Shown here: in pieces, positions 15,492-22,799 of the stretch
Numbering within the stretch: position 1 is the stretch's first letter
Layout of the letters: each line of letters starts with the position of its first letter
Source: an uncultured Clostridia bacterium
Lineage (GTDB): Bacteria; Bacillota; Clostridia; Christensenellales; Borkfalkiaceae
Direction of reading: 5' to 3'
DNA: 64,000 nt
Assembly: GCA_947629485.1 (NCBI GenBank)
Contig: CANRDX010000005.1
Coordinates: 1 to 64,000 of the forward strand
Translations under genes and position numbers: made by a program
The notes under the pieces: generated by a model
What the model saw: the letters and a program-made list of their open reading frames with translations, nothing else
The model's database searches: none
Told to the model about the DNA's origin: nothing

Positions 15492-16495
15492 TGAAATTTT
15501 ATATTGCCGCCGCGCTCGCGTCGGTCTGTCTCTTATTCGGGACGATCCCATATCGCGTCGAAGCGCAGGCGGTCACTTCGCGATATTATTTGGGAGGAAT
15601 GACTGCGGGCTTCATGCTCTCGGCGGGCGGCACGGAGATCATAGGACTTTCCGAAGTTTCCGCCGAGGACGGTCTGCACCGTCCCGCAGAGGAAGCGGGG
15701 ATCCGCGTCGGGGATACCATTGTCGCCGTAGACGGCATCCGCATCACGACCATAGCCGATCTCAACGCGGCTCTCGAACGGAGCGAGGGGAAAGAGATCG
15801 AGGTCACGGTGCGGCGCAAAGGGGATACCGCGCGCGTGTCCCTTACGCCGGTCAAGGATAAAAAGAGCGGGAATTACAAGATCGGCGTGCTGATCCGCGA
15901 TACGTTGGCGGGGATCGGAACGGTCACCTACATCGACTGCAACAACTACCGCTTCGGCGCGTTGGGGCACGCCGTATGCGACGAAAGCAAAAATCCGCTC
16001 ACGATCTCGGATCCGAAGGTCTATCTTTGCAGCGTGATCGGCGTCACGAAGGGAATGCGCGGGAAAGCGGGGGAACTCCGCGGACTGTTTATGAACGATA
16101 CCGTTCTCGCAAAGGCGGATTCGGTGGACGAGACGGGGCTGTACGGAAAATTCGAGAAGGATTACGATTTTTCCCGATGCGAACTCGTGGAAACGGCGCC
16201 GCTCTCCGAGGCAACGATCGGAAAGGCTGTGATCTATTCGACGGTGGACGGCGTGTGTCCGCAGAAATACGAGATCAGTATCGTAAAGGTCGACGAGCGG
16301 AACCGCGACAATAAGAACTTCGTCATCAAAGTGACGGACGAACGCCTGATCGACGAGACGGGGGGGATCGTGCAGGGAATGAGCGGCAGTCCGATCGTGC
16401 AAAACGGAAAGCTGATCGGAGCCGTCACTCACGTCTTTTTGAACGACCCGACGCGGGGATACGGCATCGGCATCGAACATATGATAGGGAATTAA
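15482..16495 (+). CDS. spoIVB: SpoIVB signalling serine peptidase
   Basis: A 337-residue protease made in the forespore and secreted to trigger pro-sigma-K processing. N-terminal membrane/signal segment about 7-29, a PDZ domain (about 45-130: ISEVSAEDGLHRPAEEAGIRVGD...), then the S55 peptidase domain with the catalytic His in ALGHAV and Ser in GMSGSPI, ending THVFLNDPTRGYGIGIEHMI. GGAGG lies five bases before the ATG but inside a hairpin. recN-spoIVB order matches Bacillus; spo0A, which follows there, is absent here. Confidence 0.95.
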   Translation: MRKLKFYIAAALASVCLLFGTIPYRVEAQAVTSRYYLGGMTAGFMLSAGGTEIIGLSEVSAEDGLHRPAEEAGIRVGDTIVAVDGIRITTIADLNAALERSEGKEIEVTVRRKGDTARVSLTPVKDKKSGNYKIGVLIRDTLAGIGTVTYIDCNNYRFGALGHAVCDESKNPLTISDPKVYLCSVIGVTKGMRGKAGELRGLFMNDTVLAKADSVDETGLYGKFEKDYDFSRCELVETAPLSEATIGKAVIYSTVDGVCPQKYEISIVKVDERNRDNKNFVIKVTDERLIDETGGIVQGMSGSPIVQNGKLIGAVTHVFLNDPTRGYGIGIEHMIGN

Positions 16496-16498
16496 GTC

Positions 16499-16527
16499 GA
16501 ATTTTAAGGAACGTCGGTTCATATCAT
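16499..16527 (+). promoter_or_regulatory. Sigma-E-like promoter of the SpoIIM-like gene
   Basis: GAATTTT (16499-16505), 14 bases, CATATCAT (16520-16527), the same spacing as at spoIIIAA. The -10 ends five bases before ATG 16533. Bacillus spoIIM is transcribed by sigma-E. Confidence 0.45.
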
Positions 16528-16549
16528 GAGATATGAACCTTTTCTTTTT
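16516..16549 (+). terminator. Terminator of spoIVB that contains the next gene's start codon
   Basis: Perfect ten-base arms GGTTCATATC (16516-16525) and GATATGAACC (16530-16539), loop ATGA, then TTTTCTTTTT. The ATG at 16533 is in the 3' arm and the T run encodes the Leu-Phe-Phe-Phe that follows. The 5' arm overlaps the sigma-E-like -10. Confidence 0.8.
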
Positions 16550-17129
16550 CAAGGATTGTTTTTCCCGCGTTTTGGAGCGAAAACGAACGCTCCTTGCGCT
16601 CGCGATCTTCTTTTTGGCGGGCTGGGTGCTCGGAATGTGTTTCGCCAAGACGCCGACGTTCTACGGGTTCCAAATCAATATCTGCGACCGCTTCCTCACC
16701 CGCGTCTGCTATTCCGAACGAAGTATTTTTCTCATCTTTTTGGAGCGGACGGCGGGGTGCGCCGTCCTTGCCGCCGTCGTGCTCGTCGGCGGGATCCATC
16801 TTGTCGGTCTTGCGCTTCCCGTCGCGTTGCTTCTCTACCGCTCGTATACCTTCGGGGGAAGTCTTGTCGTCCTGTTCGGCGTATACGGCGTTTCGGGCGC
16901 GATCGTCGCCGTCGTTCTGTATCTCCCCGTTCGGATTTTGACGGACGCCGCGCTTCTCTCCGCCGCGACCGTTTCCTTCGGGCGGGCAAAGCATTTTCGG
17001 TTCGCAAAACAAGATCTCATCGAGCTTGGGCTGGATTTTCTTGCCTTTCTCGCCGTGCTTGCGCTCATCTGCCTTTTGGAAGCCATTTTACTGCTTGCCA
17101 TATTTCACCCGCTCGGAAATCTGTTCTGA
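16533..17129 (+). CDS. Multi-pass membrane protein, probably SpoIIM-like
   Basis: A 198-residue very hydrophobic protein with about five membrane helices; the first (about 20-38) follows a short basic N-terminus FKDCFSRVLERKR. The pattern of an early GxxxG-like helix, a loop with conserved-looking Cys/Arg residues, then RSYTFGGSLVVLFGVYGVSGAIVAVVLYLPVRI recalls the SpoIIM/DUF95 family, which works with SpoIID and SpoIIP in engulfment. The sigma-E-like promoter and position between spoIVB and dacF fit that. The only ribosome-binding-like sequence (AAGGA at 16506) is 22 bases upstream, before the hairpin. Family assignment is tentative. Confidence 0.6.
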   Translation: MNLFFFKDCFSRVLERKRTLLALAIFFLAGWVLGMCFAKTPTFYGFQINICDRFLTRVCYSERSIFLIFLERTAGCAVLAAVVLVGGIHLVGLALPVALLLYRSYTFGGSLVVLFGVYGVSGAIVAVVLYLPVRILTDAALLSAATVSFGRAKHFRFAKQDLIELGLDFLAFLAVLALICLLEAILLLAIFHPLGNLF

Positions 17130-17166
17130 CGCGTTTATTTTTCTATGGAACGCGCAAACTGCGGGT

Positions 17167-18330
17167 ATGAACAAATTATTTTATAACACGGTTGCCGCCG
17201 TTTCCTGTCTCTTGGCGGCATCTTTTGCGGGCAACGCATATCAAATTCCCGCCCATGCGGAGGGCGCGCTCTCGCCCGCATGCAAAGCTGCCTATCTTTG
17301 CGACTATGCGACGGGCACGAAGGTGTATGCGAAGGAGGAGACCAAACGGCTCCCCATCGCGAGCATGTGCAAGATCATGACGCTGCTTCTCTCTTTCGAG
17401 GCGGTGGAGAGCGGAAATCTTTCCTATGACGAAAAGATCACGGTCAGCGAGAATGCCGCGGGGATGGGGGGATCGCAGGTCTTTTTGGACAGCGGGCTTT
17501 CCTATACCGCCGAGGAGCTGATGAAGACCGTCGCCGTTTGCTCGGCAAACGATTCGTGCGTGGCGCTTGCGGAGCGGATCGCGGGCAGCGAAGCGGGTTT
17601 TGTCGCAAAGATGAACGAGCGCGCCGCCCGGCTCGGCGCGGAAAACACGCTCTTTTCCAACTGCACGGGGCTTCCGAAGGATCCGCAGTATTCCTGCGCG
17701 AAGGACGTCGCCCTCATGCTCCGCGCAATGATCTCCCACGAAAAATATTTTGAATTTTCCAAAATATGGCTGGAAGAGTTTTCGCACCCGGACGGAAGAA
17801 CAACGACGATCACGAATACAAACAAGTTAATCAGAAGTTATAACGGCTGCGACGGAGGGAAAACGGGATTTACGAACGAAGCGGGATTTTGTCTCGCGGC
17901 GACAGCCAAGCGGGGAGAAACGAGGCTGATCTCCGTCGTGATCGGCGCGGAAAATTCCAAGCAGCGTTTTTCCGACGTTGCGGGAATGCTCGACTACTGC
18001 TTCAACACCTATGAAAATAAGATAATTCTTGCGGCAAACGAAGCGCTCGACGAGAGGGCGGAAGTGCGGGGAGGCAAGTGTAAGAGCGTTGCCGTCGCCG
18101 CAAAAAAGACGCTCGCGCCCTTCTGCAAACGGGGCGAAGAGGGGGAATATACCGTTTCCTTTGAACTGAACAAGTTGCGCGCGCCCGTCTCAAAGGGGCA
18201 GGAAGCGGGAATCGCCATTCTGTACAGGGACGGCGTGGAGATCGCGAAAACGCCGCTCGTCGCAATGGAGGACGTGGCGAAAAAGAATTGGTGGGACGCA
18301 TTGCGCGAGACTGCACATGAGTGGCAATAA
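17167..18330 (+). CDS. D-alanyl-D-alanine carboxypeptidase, DacF type
   Basis: A 387-residue penicillin-binding protein of family S11 that trims the terminal D-Ala from peptidoglycan stem peptides outside the membrane. Signal peptide about 1-31 (ending IPAHA). Active-site motifs: SMCK at about 66-69, SAN in VCSANDSC, and KTG in GGKTGFTNEAGFC. The C-terminal domain (about 295-360) is the PBP5-type beta domain, followed by an amphipathic end. Its place after the SpoIIM-like gene suggests a sporulation (cortex) role, as for Bacillus dacF, but this is inference. Downstream lies an inverted-repeat copy then a terminator. Confidence 0.93.
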   Translation: MNKLFYNTVAAVSCLLAASFAGNAYQIPAHAEGALSPACKAAYLCDYATGTKVYAKEETKRLPIASMCKIMTLLLSFEAVESGNLSYDEKITVSENAAGMGGSQVFLDSGLSYTAEELMKTVAVCSANDSCVALAERIAGSEAGFVAKMNERAARLGAENTLFSNCTGLPKDPQYSCAKDVALMLRAMISHEKYFEFSKIWLEEFSHPDGRTTTITNTNKLIRSYNGCDGGKTGFTNEAGFCLAATAKRGETRLISVVIGAENSKQRFSDVAGMLDYCFNTYENKIILAANEALDERAEVRGGKCKSVAVAAKKTLAPFCKRGEEGEYTVSFELNKLRAPVSKGQEAGIAILYRDGVEIAKTPLVAMEDVAKKNWWDALRETAHEWQ

Positions 18331-18342
18331 CGCAAAATGCGA

Positions 18343-18364
18343 TGTATTATGCGTGACATAATAT
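18343..18364 (+). repeat. Inverted-repeat family copy 3, after dacF
   Basis: TGTATTATG-CGTGA-CATAATAT, 13 bases past the stop, same orientation as the gene. Here the pairing extends outward: 18339-18351 pairs with 18357-18369 over 13 positions with one G-U. Confidence 0.75.
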
Positions 18365-18492
18365 ATCGCAAATTGCCGCAAAAAGCTTACCGCAACGGCG
18401 CGCTTCGGCAAAAAAGCCTCATGGAGTGGGCGTGCGATCTTCAAAAAAGGGACGTTGCAAGCTCCTTGCCTTTCAGAGGAAAATATGAACAT

Positions 18493-18527
18493 AAAAAGTG
18501 GAAATTTATCAAAGTTTCCGCTTTTTT
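18493..18527 (+). terminator. Intrinsic terminator after the dacF region
   Basis: AAAAAGTGGAAA (18493-18504) pairs with TTTCCGCTTTTT (18515-18526) over 12 positions with one G-U, and the T-rich right arm serves as the T run. The -35 of the next promoter begins within two bases of its end. Confidence 0.75.
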
Positions 18528-18528
18528 C

Positions 18529-18557
18529 TTGCTTTTTTCGCGCGCATACGCTATAAT
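18529..18557 (+). promoter_or_regulatory. Sigma-A promoter of the site-2 protease gene, near-leaderless
   Basis: TTGCTT (18529-18534), 17 bases, TATAAT (18552-18557), nine bases before ATG 18567. The RNA would begin about three bases before the start codon. Confidence 0.8.
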
Positions 18558-18566
18558 AAAAAGGGT

Positions 18567-19298
18567 ATGAATATTTCCGACTACCTTATACGGTTGCTGG
18601 CGGGGCTTTTATCGGTGACCGTTGTCCTTACATTGCATGAATTTGCCCATGCGTTTGTCGCGTACCGCTGCGGCGATCCCACGCCGAAATGGTACAAGCG
18701 GCTTTCGCTCAATCCGCTTCGGCATTTTGATCCGCTCGGACTCGTTTGTTTTGCCCTCGTGGGGTTCGGCTGGGCAAAACCCGTGCCGATCGATCCGAAC
18801 AACTTCAAAAAGTATCGGCTGGGGCTGGGGCTTACGGCGAGCGCGGGCGTGGTTGTGAATTATCTTTCCGCCTTCCTCTTTTTCCCGCTCTTTCTCGTCG
18901 TCGTGCTCTACATGCCTAATATCGTGTTCCTCACCGACTTTTTGCTCTATCTCACGCTGTTTTTGTATGCGCGCAGCCTGAGTTTTTGCGTATTCAATCT
19001 GCTCCCGTTCTATCCGCTGGATGGATTTCGGTTGGTGGACGCGCTCGATCGCCGTCACGGGAAGGTCTATCGCTTCCTGCGCAATTACGGCTATTGGATC
19101 CTCCTTGCACTGATCGCGGAAAGTTTTCTTTGCGATCTTCTCTTCCGCGCGACGGGGGCGGCGCTCATTGAAAAGTTCGATATTCTCGGTTGGGTGATGC
19201 GCTTCGCGATGCGCTATTTCGGGTATCCCATTCTCGCACTGTGGGGGAAGGTATTCGGGCTGCCCATCCAATCTCTGTGGGGGTTATTTGCATGGTAG
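18567..19298 (+). CDS. Site-2 protease family (M50) membrane metalloprotease
   Basis: A 243-residue multi-pass zinc protease. The zinc motif HEFAH is at about 24-28 in the first long helix and the second motif NLLPFYPLDG is near 152-161, both intact. About six membrane helices. It is the short YwhC-like form without a PDZ domain, commonly found just upstream of scpA-scpB in Clostridia; the substrate is unknown, and SpoIVFB-type action on pro-sigma-K cannot be claimed from sequence. Its stop overlaps the scpA start. Confidence 0.92.
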   Translation: MNISDYLIRLLAGLLSVTVVLTLHEFAHAFVAYRCGDPTPKWYKRLSLNPLRHFDPLGLVCFALVGFGWAKPVPIDPNNFKKYRLGLGLTASAGVVVNYLSAFLFFPLFLVVVLYMPNIVFLTDFLLYLTLFLYARSLSFCVFNLLPFYPLDGFRLVDALDRRHGKVYRFLRNYGYWILLALIAESFLCDLLFRATGAALIEKFDILGWVMRFAMRYFGYPILALWGKVFGLPIQSLWGLFAW

Positions 19299-20086
19299 AT
19301 CGCGAGAAATTTGAATCCAACGTCGATTATACCACCGTCCTTGCGAATTTCGAGGGGCCGCTCGATCTCTTGCTGTATCTCATCAACCGTGAGGAAATCG
19401 AGATCAAGGATATCTTCGTTTCGCAGGTCACCGAGCAATTCCTCGATTATATGAAGGGGCTTCCGTATCTGGATGTGGACAAGATCACGGAATACCTCAA
19501 CATTGCGGCTTCCATCATCAAGATCAAGGCGCAGGCGCTTGTTCCCAATCTCGAAGAAGATCCCGAACTTGCCGAGGAGATCGAAGAGGATAAACAAGAG
19601 CTCATCCGCGCGCTCGAAGAGTACCGCCTCATCAAGGGCGAGATGGAGAAGCTCAAAGAACTCGAAACGGTGGGCTATTACTTCAAGGAACCCGATAAGG
19701 ACGTGGGAGAGACGCGCACGGTGTTCTCGCTCGACAATCTCACCCTGCAAGGGCTTGTGAAGGCGTTTTCCTCGCTCCTCATCCGCCGCGCAGACGAGAT
19801 CGAGGAGGAGAGTTTCCGCGAGATCCCGCGCGATGAATACACGGTAGCGCAGAAGATCACGTTCATTCTCGAAGTCTTTGAAAACGAGAGCGAAGTGCGG
19901 TTTGAACAGCTCTTTACCAAAGATTACACGCGTTCGGAGATCGTCACGACGTTTCAGGCGATCCTCGAACTTCTCAAACACCAATTCCTCCGCGTGAAGC
20001 AGGAGGAAGCGTTCGGGCAGATCTACATCACCTTCAATCCCGAAGCAAAGGAGGAGACACTTGGAGAAATTGACGAATATAATTGA
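19292..20086 (+). CDS. scpA: Segregation and condensation protein A
   Basis: A 264-residue kleisin that bridges the SMC heads with ScpB for chromosome compaction and segregation. The N-terminal helix-turn-helix region begins YTTVLANFEGPLDLLLYLINREEIEIKDIFVSQVTEQFLDYM, the standard family start, and the C-terminal winged helix ends FLRVKQEEAFGQIYITF. ATG 19292 overlaps the end of the M50 gene. It overlaps scpB by 26 bases. Confidence 0.96.
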   Translation: MVDREKFESNVDYTTVLANFEGPLDLLLYLINREEIEIKDIFVSQVTEQFLDYMKGLPYLDVDKITEYLNIAASIIKIKAQALVPNLEEDPELAEEIEEDKQELIRALEEYRLIKGEMEKLKELETVGYYFKEPDKDVGETRTVFSLDNLTLQGLVKAFSSLLIRRADEIEEESFREIPRDEYTVAQKITFILEVFENESEVRFEQLFTKDYTRSEIVTTFQAILELLKHQFLRVKQEEAFGQIYITFNPEAKEETLGEIDEYN

Positions 20087-20780
20087 GGCGATCCTGTTTG
20101 CCTCCGGGAAGAGCGTGCCGCTTGCCGACATTGCGGAAAAGCTCGGCGTGACCGAAAAAGAGGTGAAAGGGGCACTCAAAGAGCTGAAAGAGCGCTATGG
20201 CGAAGAATCGGGCATCCAGCTTCTCGAATTCAATAAAAAAGCGCAGTTTGCTTCCAATCCCGCCTATAAAGACGGGGTCGCCGCGGTGCTCAATCCCATC
20301 CGCGAAAAGGAGCTTACCCGCACGATTTTGGAGTGCGCGGCGATCGTCGCCTACAAACAGCCCATCACCCGCTCCGAGATCGAGATGCTGCGCGGCGTAA
20401 ACAGCGACTATGGCGTAAACGCGCTCCTCGAACTCAACCTCATCTATCCCTGCGGCAGGAAGGACGCCATCGGGCACCCCGTTTTGTTCGCCACGACGGA
20501 TGAATTCCTCAAACGCTTCAAGCTGAATTCTCTCGACCAACTGCCCGACTACGACACGCTGATGTCGAGCATCGCGCAGGCGGAAACGGAGCACGACACC
20601 TATCTCTATAACCGTGAGGAGTGGGAGGACATCGACGCCGACGAGGAAAGTACGCTCGGCTCCGACGACAGCCGTCCCGCGCGCAAAAAGGAGACGAAGG
20701 AGGAAGTCGTCGAGGGAGGCTATGAGATCCCCGATTTTCTCAAAGGGTTAGACGATACCGATATCGTCAAAATTTCATAG
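20061..20780 (+). CDS. scpB: Segregation and condensation protein B
   Basis: A 239-residue winged-helix dimer that binds ScpA in the SMC condensin. IIEAILFASGKSVPLADIAEKLGV opens the first winged helix and ECAAIVAYKQPITRSEIEMLRGVNSDYGVNALLELNLI the second. The start is TTG 20061, supported by GAGGAG six bases upstream and by the family N-terminus. A low-complexity acidic/basic tail of about 60 residues follows the domain. The next gene's start-codon hairpin serves as its terminator. Confidence 0.95.
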   Translation: MEKLTNIIEAILFASGKSVPLADIAEKLGVTEKEVKGALKELKERYGEESGIQLLEFNKKAQFASNPAYKDGVAAVLNPIREKELTRTILECAAIVAYKQPITRSEIEMLRGVNSDYGVNALLELNLIYPCGRKDAIGHPVLFATTDEFLKRFKLNSLDQLPDYDTLMSSIAQAETEHDTYLYNREEWEDIDADEESTLGSDDSRPARKKETKEEVVEGGYEIPDFLKGLDDTDIVKIS

Positions 20781-20800
20781 AAAGCCGCGGTTTGGAAATC

Positions 20801-20829
20801 GCATAAGAATCTTTCGTTCGTCCATATTA
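20801..20829 (+). promoter_or_regulatory. Forespore (sigma-G-like) promoter of the ytfI-gerW operon
   Basis: GCATA (20801-20805), 17 bases, CATATTA (20823-20829) fits GnATA-17/18-CATnnTA. The -10 ends five bases before ATG 20835. Confidence 0.5.
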
Positions 20830-20849
20830 GAGGTATGGACGAATTTTTT
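20817..20849 (+). terminator. Terminator of scpAB that contains the next gene's start codon
   Basis: Perfect ten-base arms TTCGTCCATA (20817-20826) and TATGGACGAA (20834-20843), loop TTAGAGG, then six T residues. The ATG at 20835 is in the 3' arm; the 5' arm overlaps the sigma-G-like -10. Confidence 0.8.
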
Positions 20850-21416
20850 GTTTACGGGACATTTTTCGGCGTACTCTTGTTCCTGTTTCCGATCTTCGTC
20901 TATATCGACTCGTATGCGGACATCGGCGGCAATAAAGTGTATTTTGCGGTCAGTCTCTATCGGGTCCTGCGCGTGTTCGGCGGGTACGGAGAACTTCGGC
21001 GGGAGGGGATCGCCATTCATTTGACGAAAAAATACGCCGTGTTTCTTCCCTATTCTAAACTCGCCGATACGCGAAAGAAGTTCGAGATCACCGAAGGATT
21101 TCAGCTCTGGCGGTTTCATCAAGTGGTGGAAACGGGGGGCGCGGGAAGCGTGTACTCCGTTCTGACGGCTGCGGCGATCCAATCGGCGAGCGGGGCGGCG
21201 TTTTCCCTGCTCCGCACGCGCCATCCCTTTCTGTCGCTCAAAAACAGCGCCGTGTTTTCGGAGAAGCCGTGTCTGAAACTCACGACGCAGACGGCGATCG
21301 TCTTCAACGGGCTGATCCTTCTCACGGCATTGATCAAAAAAGCATTGGAGGCACTGATAAATTGGATAAGAAAAAGAAAATCGACGGCATCATGGAAAAG
21401 ACAGCCGAGCAACTGA
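20835..21416 (+). CDS. YtfI-like DUF2953 membrane protein
   Basis: A 193-residue protein with an N-terminal membrane helix (about 7-25), a soluble middle and a second hydrophobic helix near 155-170. It sits directly upstream of gerW, exactly as ytfI lies upstream of ytfJ in Bacillus, which is the main reason for the name; DUF2953 signatures are only weakly visible. AGAGG is one base before the ATG, too close for a ribosome binding site. The promoter and hairpin described separately suggest forespore expression from a leaderless RNA. Overlaps gerW by 55 bases. Function is not known. Confidence 0.6.
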   Translation: MDEFFVYGTFFGVLLFLFPIFVYIDSYADIGGNKVYFAVSLYRVLRVFGGYGELRREGIAIHLTKKYAVFLPYSKLADTRKKFEITEGFQLWRFHQVVETGGAGSVYSVLTAAAIQSASGAAFSLLRTRHPFLSLKNSAVFSEKPCLKLTTQTAIVFNGLILLTALIKKALEALINWIRKRKSTASWKRQPSN

Positions 21417-21739
21417 CGGCGCTCGTAGACGTCAATACCGTCATCGGCAAGCCCGTTGTTTCGGCGAGCGGGGCGCAGATCATCCCCTTCACCAAAGTGA
21501 CGATGGGATATCTTTCGGGCGGGGGCGAATACGGCGAGATCAAGACCATCAAAGACGACGAATGCTTTCCCTTTGCGGGCGGCGCGGGGACGGTCGTCAA
21601 CATAAAGCCCGCGGGCTTTCTCATCGACGACGGCAAGGAGTGCCGCGTCGTCAAGATCACGGACGACCCCATCGACGGGTTGATCGAGAAGGCGAGCGAG
21701 ATCGTCTCGAAGATCGTCAAGAAAGAGGAAAATGCGTAA
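21362..21739 (+). CDS. gerW: GerW/YtfJ family spore protein
   Basis: A 125-residue protein of the GerW (YtfJ) family needed for normal spore germination in Bacillus. The core EQLTALVDVNTVIGKPVVSASGAQIIPFTKVTMGYLSGGGEYG matches the family closely, and the Gly-rich turn GGGEYGE and the hydrophobic VNIKPAGFLI strand follow. Start TTG 21362 is chosen because GGAGG is ten bases upstream and the family has about ten residues before the first conserved helix; ATG 21392 would cut into it. It overlaps the second carboxypeptidase gene by eight bases. Confidence 0.9.
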   Translation: MDKKKKIDGIMEKTAEQLTALVDVNTVIGKPVVSASGAQIIPFTKVTMGYLSGGGEYGEIKTIKDDECFPFAGGAGTVVNIKPAGFLIDDGKECRVVKITDDPIDGLIEKASEIVSKIVKKEENA

Positions 21740-22733
21740 AAAACGGCCGATCTTGCTGCTTGCGGCAGCGCTTTTTCTGGCGCAGATATGCTTTGTCGGC
21801 ACTCCCGTCGCGGCGGAAGCGGTATCTGCGGGCAAGGGGGAATGCGTCGTCGAGGCGACGTCGCGCCGCTTCCTGCACGAAGAAAACGCCGATCTCCGCC
21901 TTCCGATGGCGAGTACGACGAAGATCCTTACCGCGATCGTCATCATCGAGGATTGCGATCTCGACGCAACGGTGACGGTGCCCGCGGAAGCGGCGGGCGA
22001 GGAGGGTTCGAGCGTCTATCTTCGCGAGGGCGACCGCCTTACCGTGCGCGATCTTCTGTACGGGCTTATGCTGCGCTCGGGGAACGACTGCGCCGTCACG
22101 CTTGCGATCTATCACAGCGGAAGCGTGGAAAAGTTCGCGCGCACGATGACGCTGCGCGCCGCGCGCATGGGGGCGGAGCACAGTTCGCTGAAAAATCCGC
22201 ACGGACTTCCGGACGACGGGCACTACACGACGGCGCGCGATCTTGCGCTCATCAGCGCCTACGCGCTCGGGAACGATATCTTCCGCGAGATCGTTTCCTG
22301 CACATACTACGCGCCGCGCGGTTGGAAAAACAAGAATAAGATGCTCTATGAGTACGAGGGGGCGAACGGCGTCAAGACGGGATATACCTTGAAGGCGGGC
22401 AGATGCCTTGTCACGAGCGCCCTGCGCGACGGCATGCAGCTCGTCTCGGTCGTATTGAATTGCCCCGATATGTACGGGCGCACGGCCGAACTTTTAGACG
22501 ACGCGTTCGAGAACTATCGCATGATCCCGCTCTGCGACGTCTCTGCGGGGTGGGAAGGGTACGCGATCGAATATAGCTTTGCCTATCCGCTCAAAAAAAC
22601 CGAGCTTCGCCTCTTGCGCTTTGCAACGGAGCTTTTCGACCCTCTTCCGACGCGTTCGGGAGAACTTGCGGGCGTGCTCAGAATTTCCCTCGAAAACAGC
22701 TTGATTTTTTCGCAGAATTTGTATATCATGTAA
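21732..22733 (+). CDS. Second D-alanyl-D-alanine carboxypeptidase (S11)
   Basis: A 333-residue secreted PBP. Signal peptide about 1-28 (APVAAEA-like cleavage region), SxxK motif STTK at 61-64, SGN in MLRSGNDC, and KTG in GVKTGYTLKAGRC. The C-terminal domain is shorter than in the dacF homologue at 17167 and ends without a clear amphipathic anchor. It is co-transcribed with gerW, which argues for a role in spore cortex peptidoglycan. Bacillus DacB and DacF are the candidate equivalents; I cannot tell which. Confidence 0.92.
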   Translation: MRKKRPILLLAAALFLAQICFVGTPVAAEAVSAGKGECVVEATSRRFLHEENADLRLPMASTTKILTAIVIIEDCDLDATVTVPAEAAGEEGSSVYLREGDRLTVRDLLYGLMLRSGNDCAVTLAIYHSGSVEKFARTMTLRAARMGAEHSSLKNPHGLPDDGHYTTARDLALISAYALGNDIFREIVSCTYYAPRGWKNKNKMLYEYEGANGVKTGYTLKAGRCLVTSALRDGMQLVSVVLNCPDMYGRTAELLDDAFENYRMIPLCDVSAGWEGYAIEYSFAYPLKKTELRLLRFATELFDPLPTRSGELAGVLRISLENSLIFSQNLYIM

Positions 22734-22735
22734 AA

Positions 22736-22766
22736 AAGGGGATCTGTTGGCAAGATCCCTTTCATT
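22736..22766 (+). terminator. Intrinsic terminator after the second carboxypeptidase
   Basis: AAAGGGATCT (22736-22745) and AGATCCCTTT (22753-22762) form a ten-base stem with loop GTTGGCA; the T run is short (TTTCATT). It begins three bases after the stop. Confidence 0.7.
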
Positions 22767-22777
22767 GGGGAGAACAG

Positions 22778-22799
22778 AGTACTCTGTGCGGCATATTAC
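22778..22799 (+). repeat. Diverged inverted-repeat copy directly before rluB
   Basis: AGTACTCTG-TGCGG-CATATTAC matches the family frame with a third loop type and 17 of 22 positions of the 59613 copy. It fills the gap between a GGGGAG ribosome binding site (22767-22772) and ATG 22800; without it the spacing would be the usual five bases. Confidence 0.45.

Noticed and set aside
18343-18369. The repeat as a chromosome dimer resolution (dif) site
   Set aside because: dif has CATAA-6-TTATG; here the arms are in the opposite order, and there are several copies rather than one.
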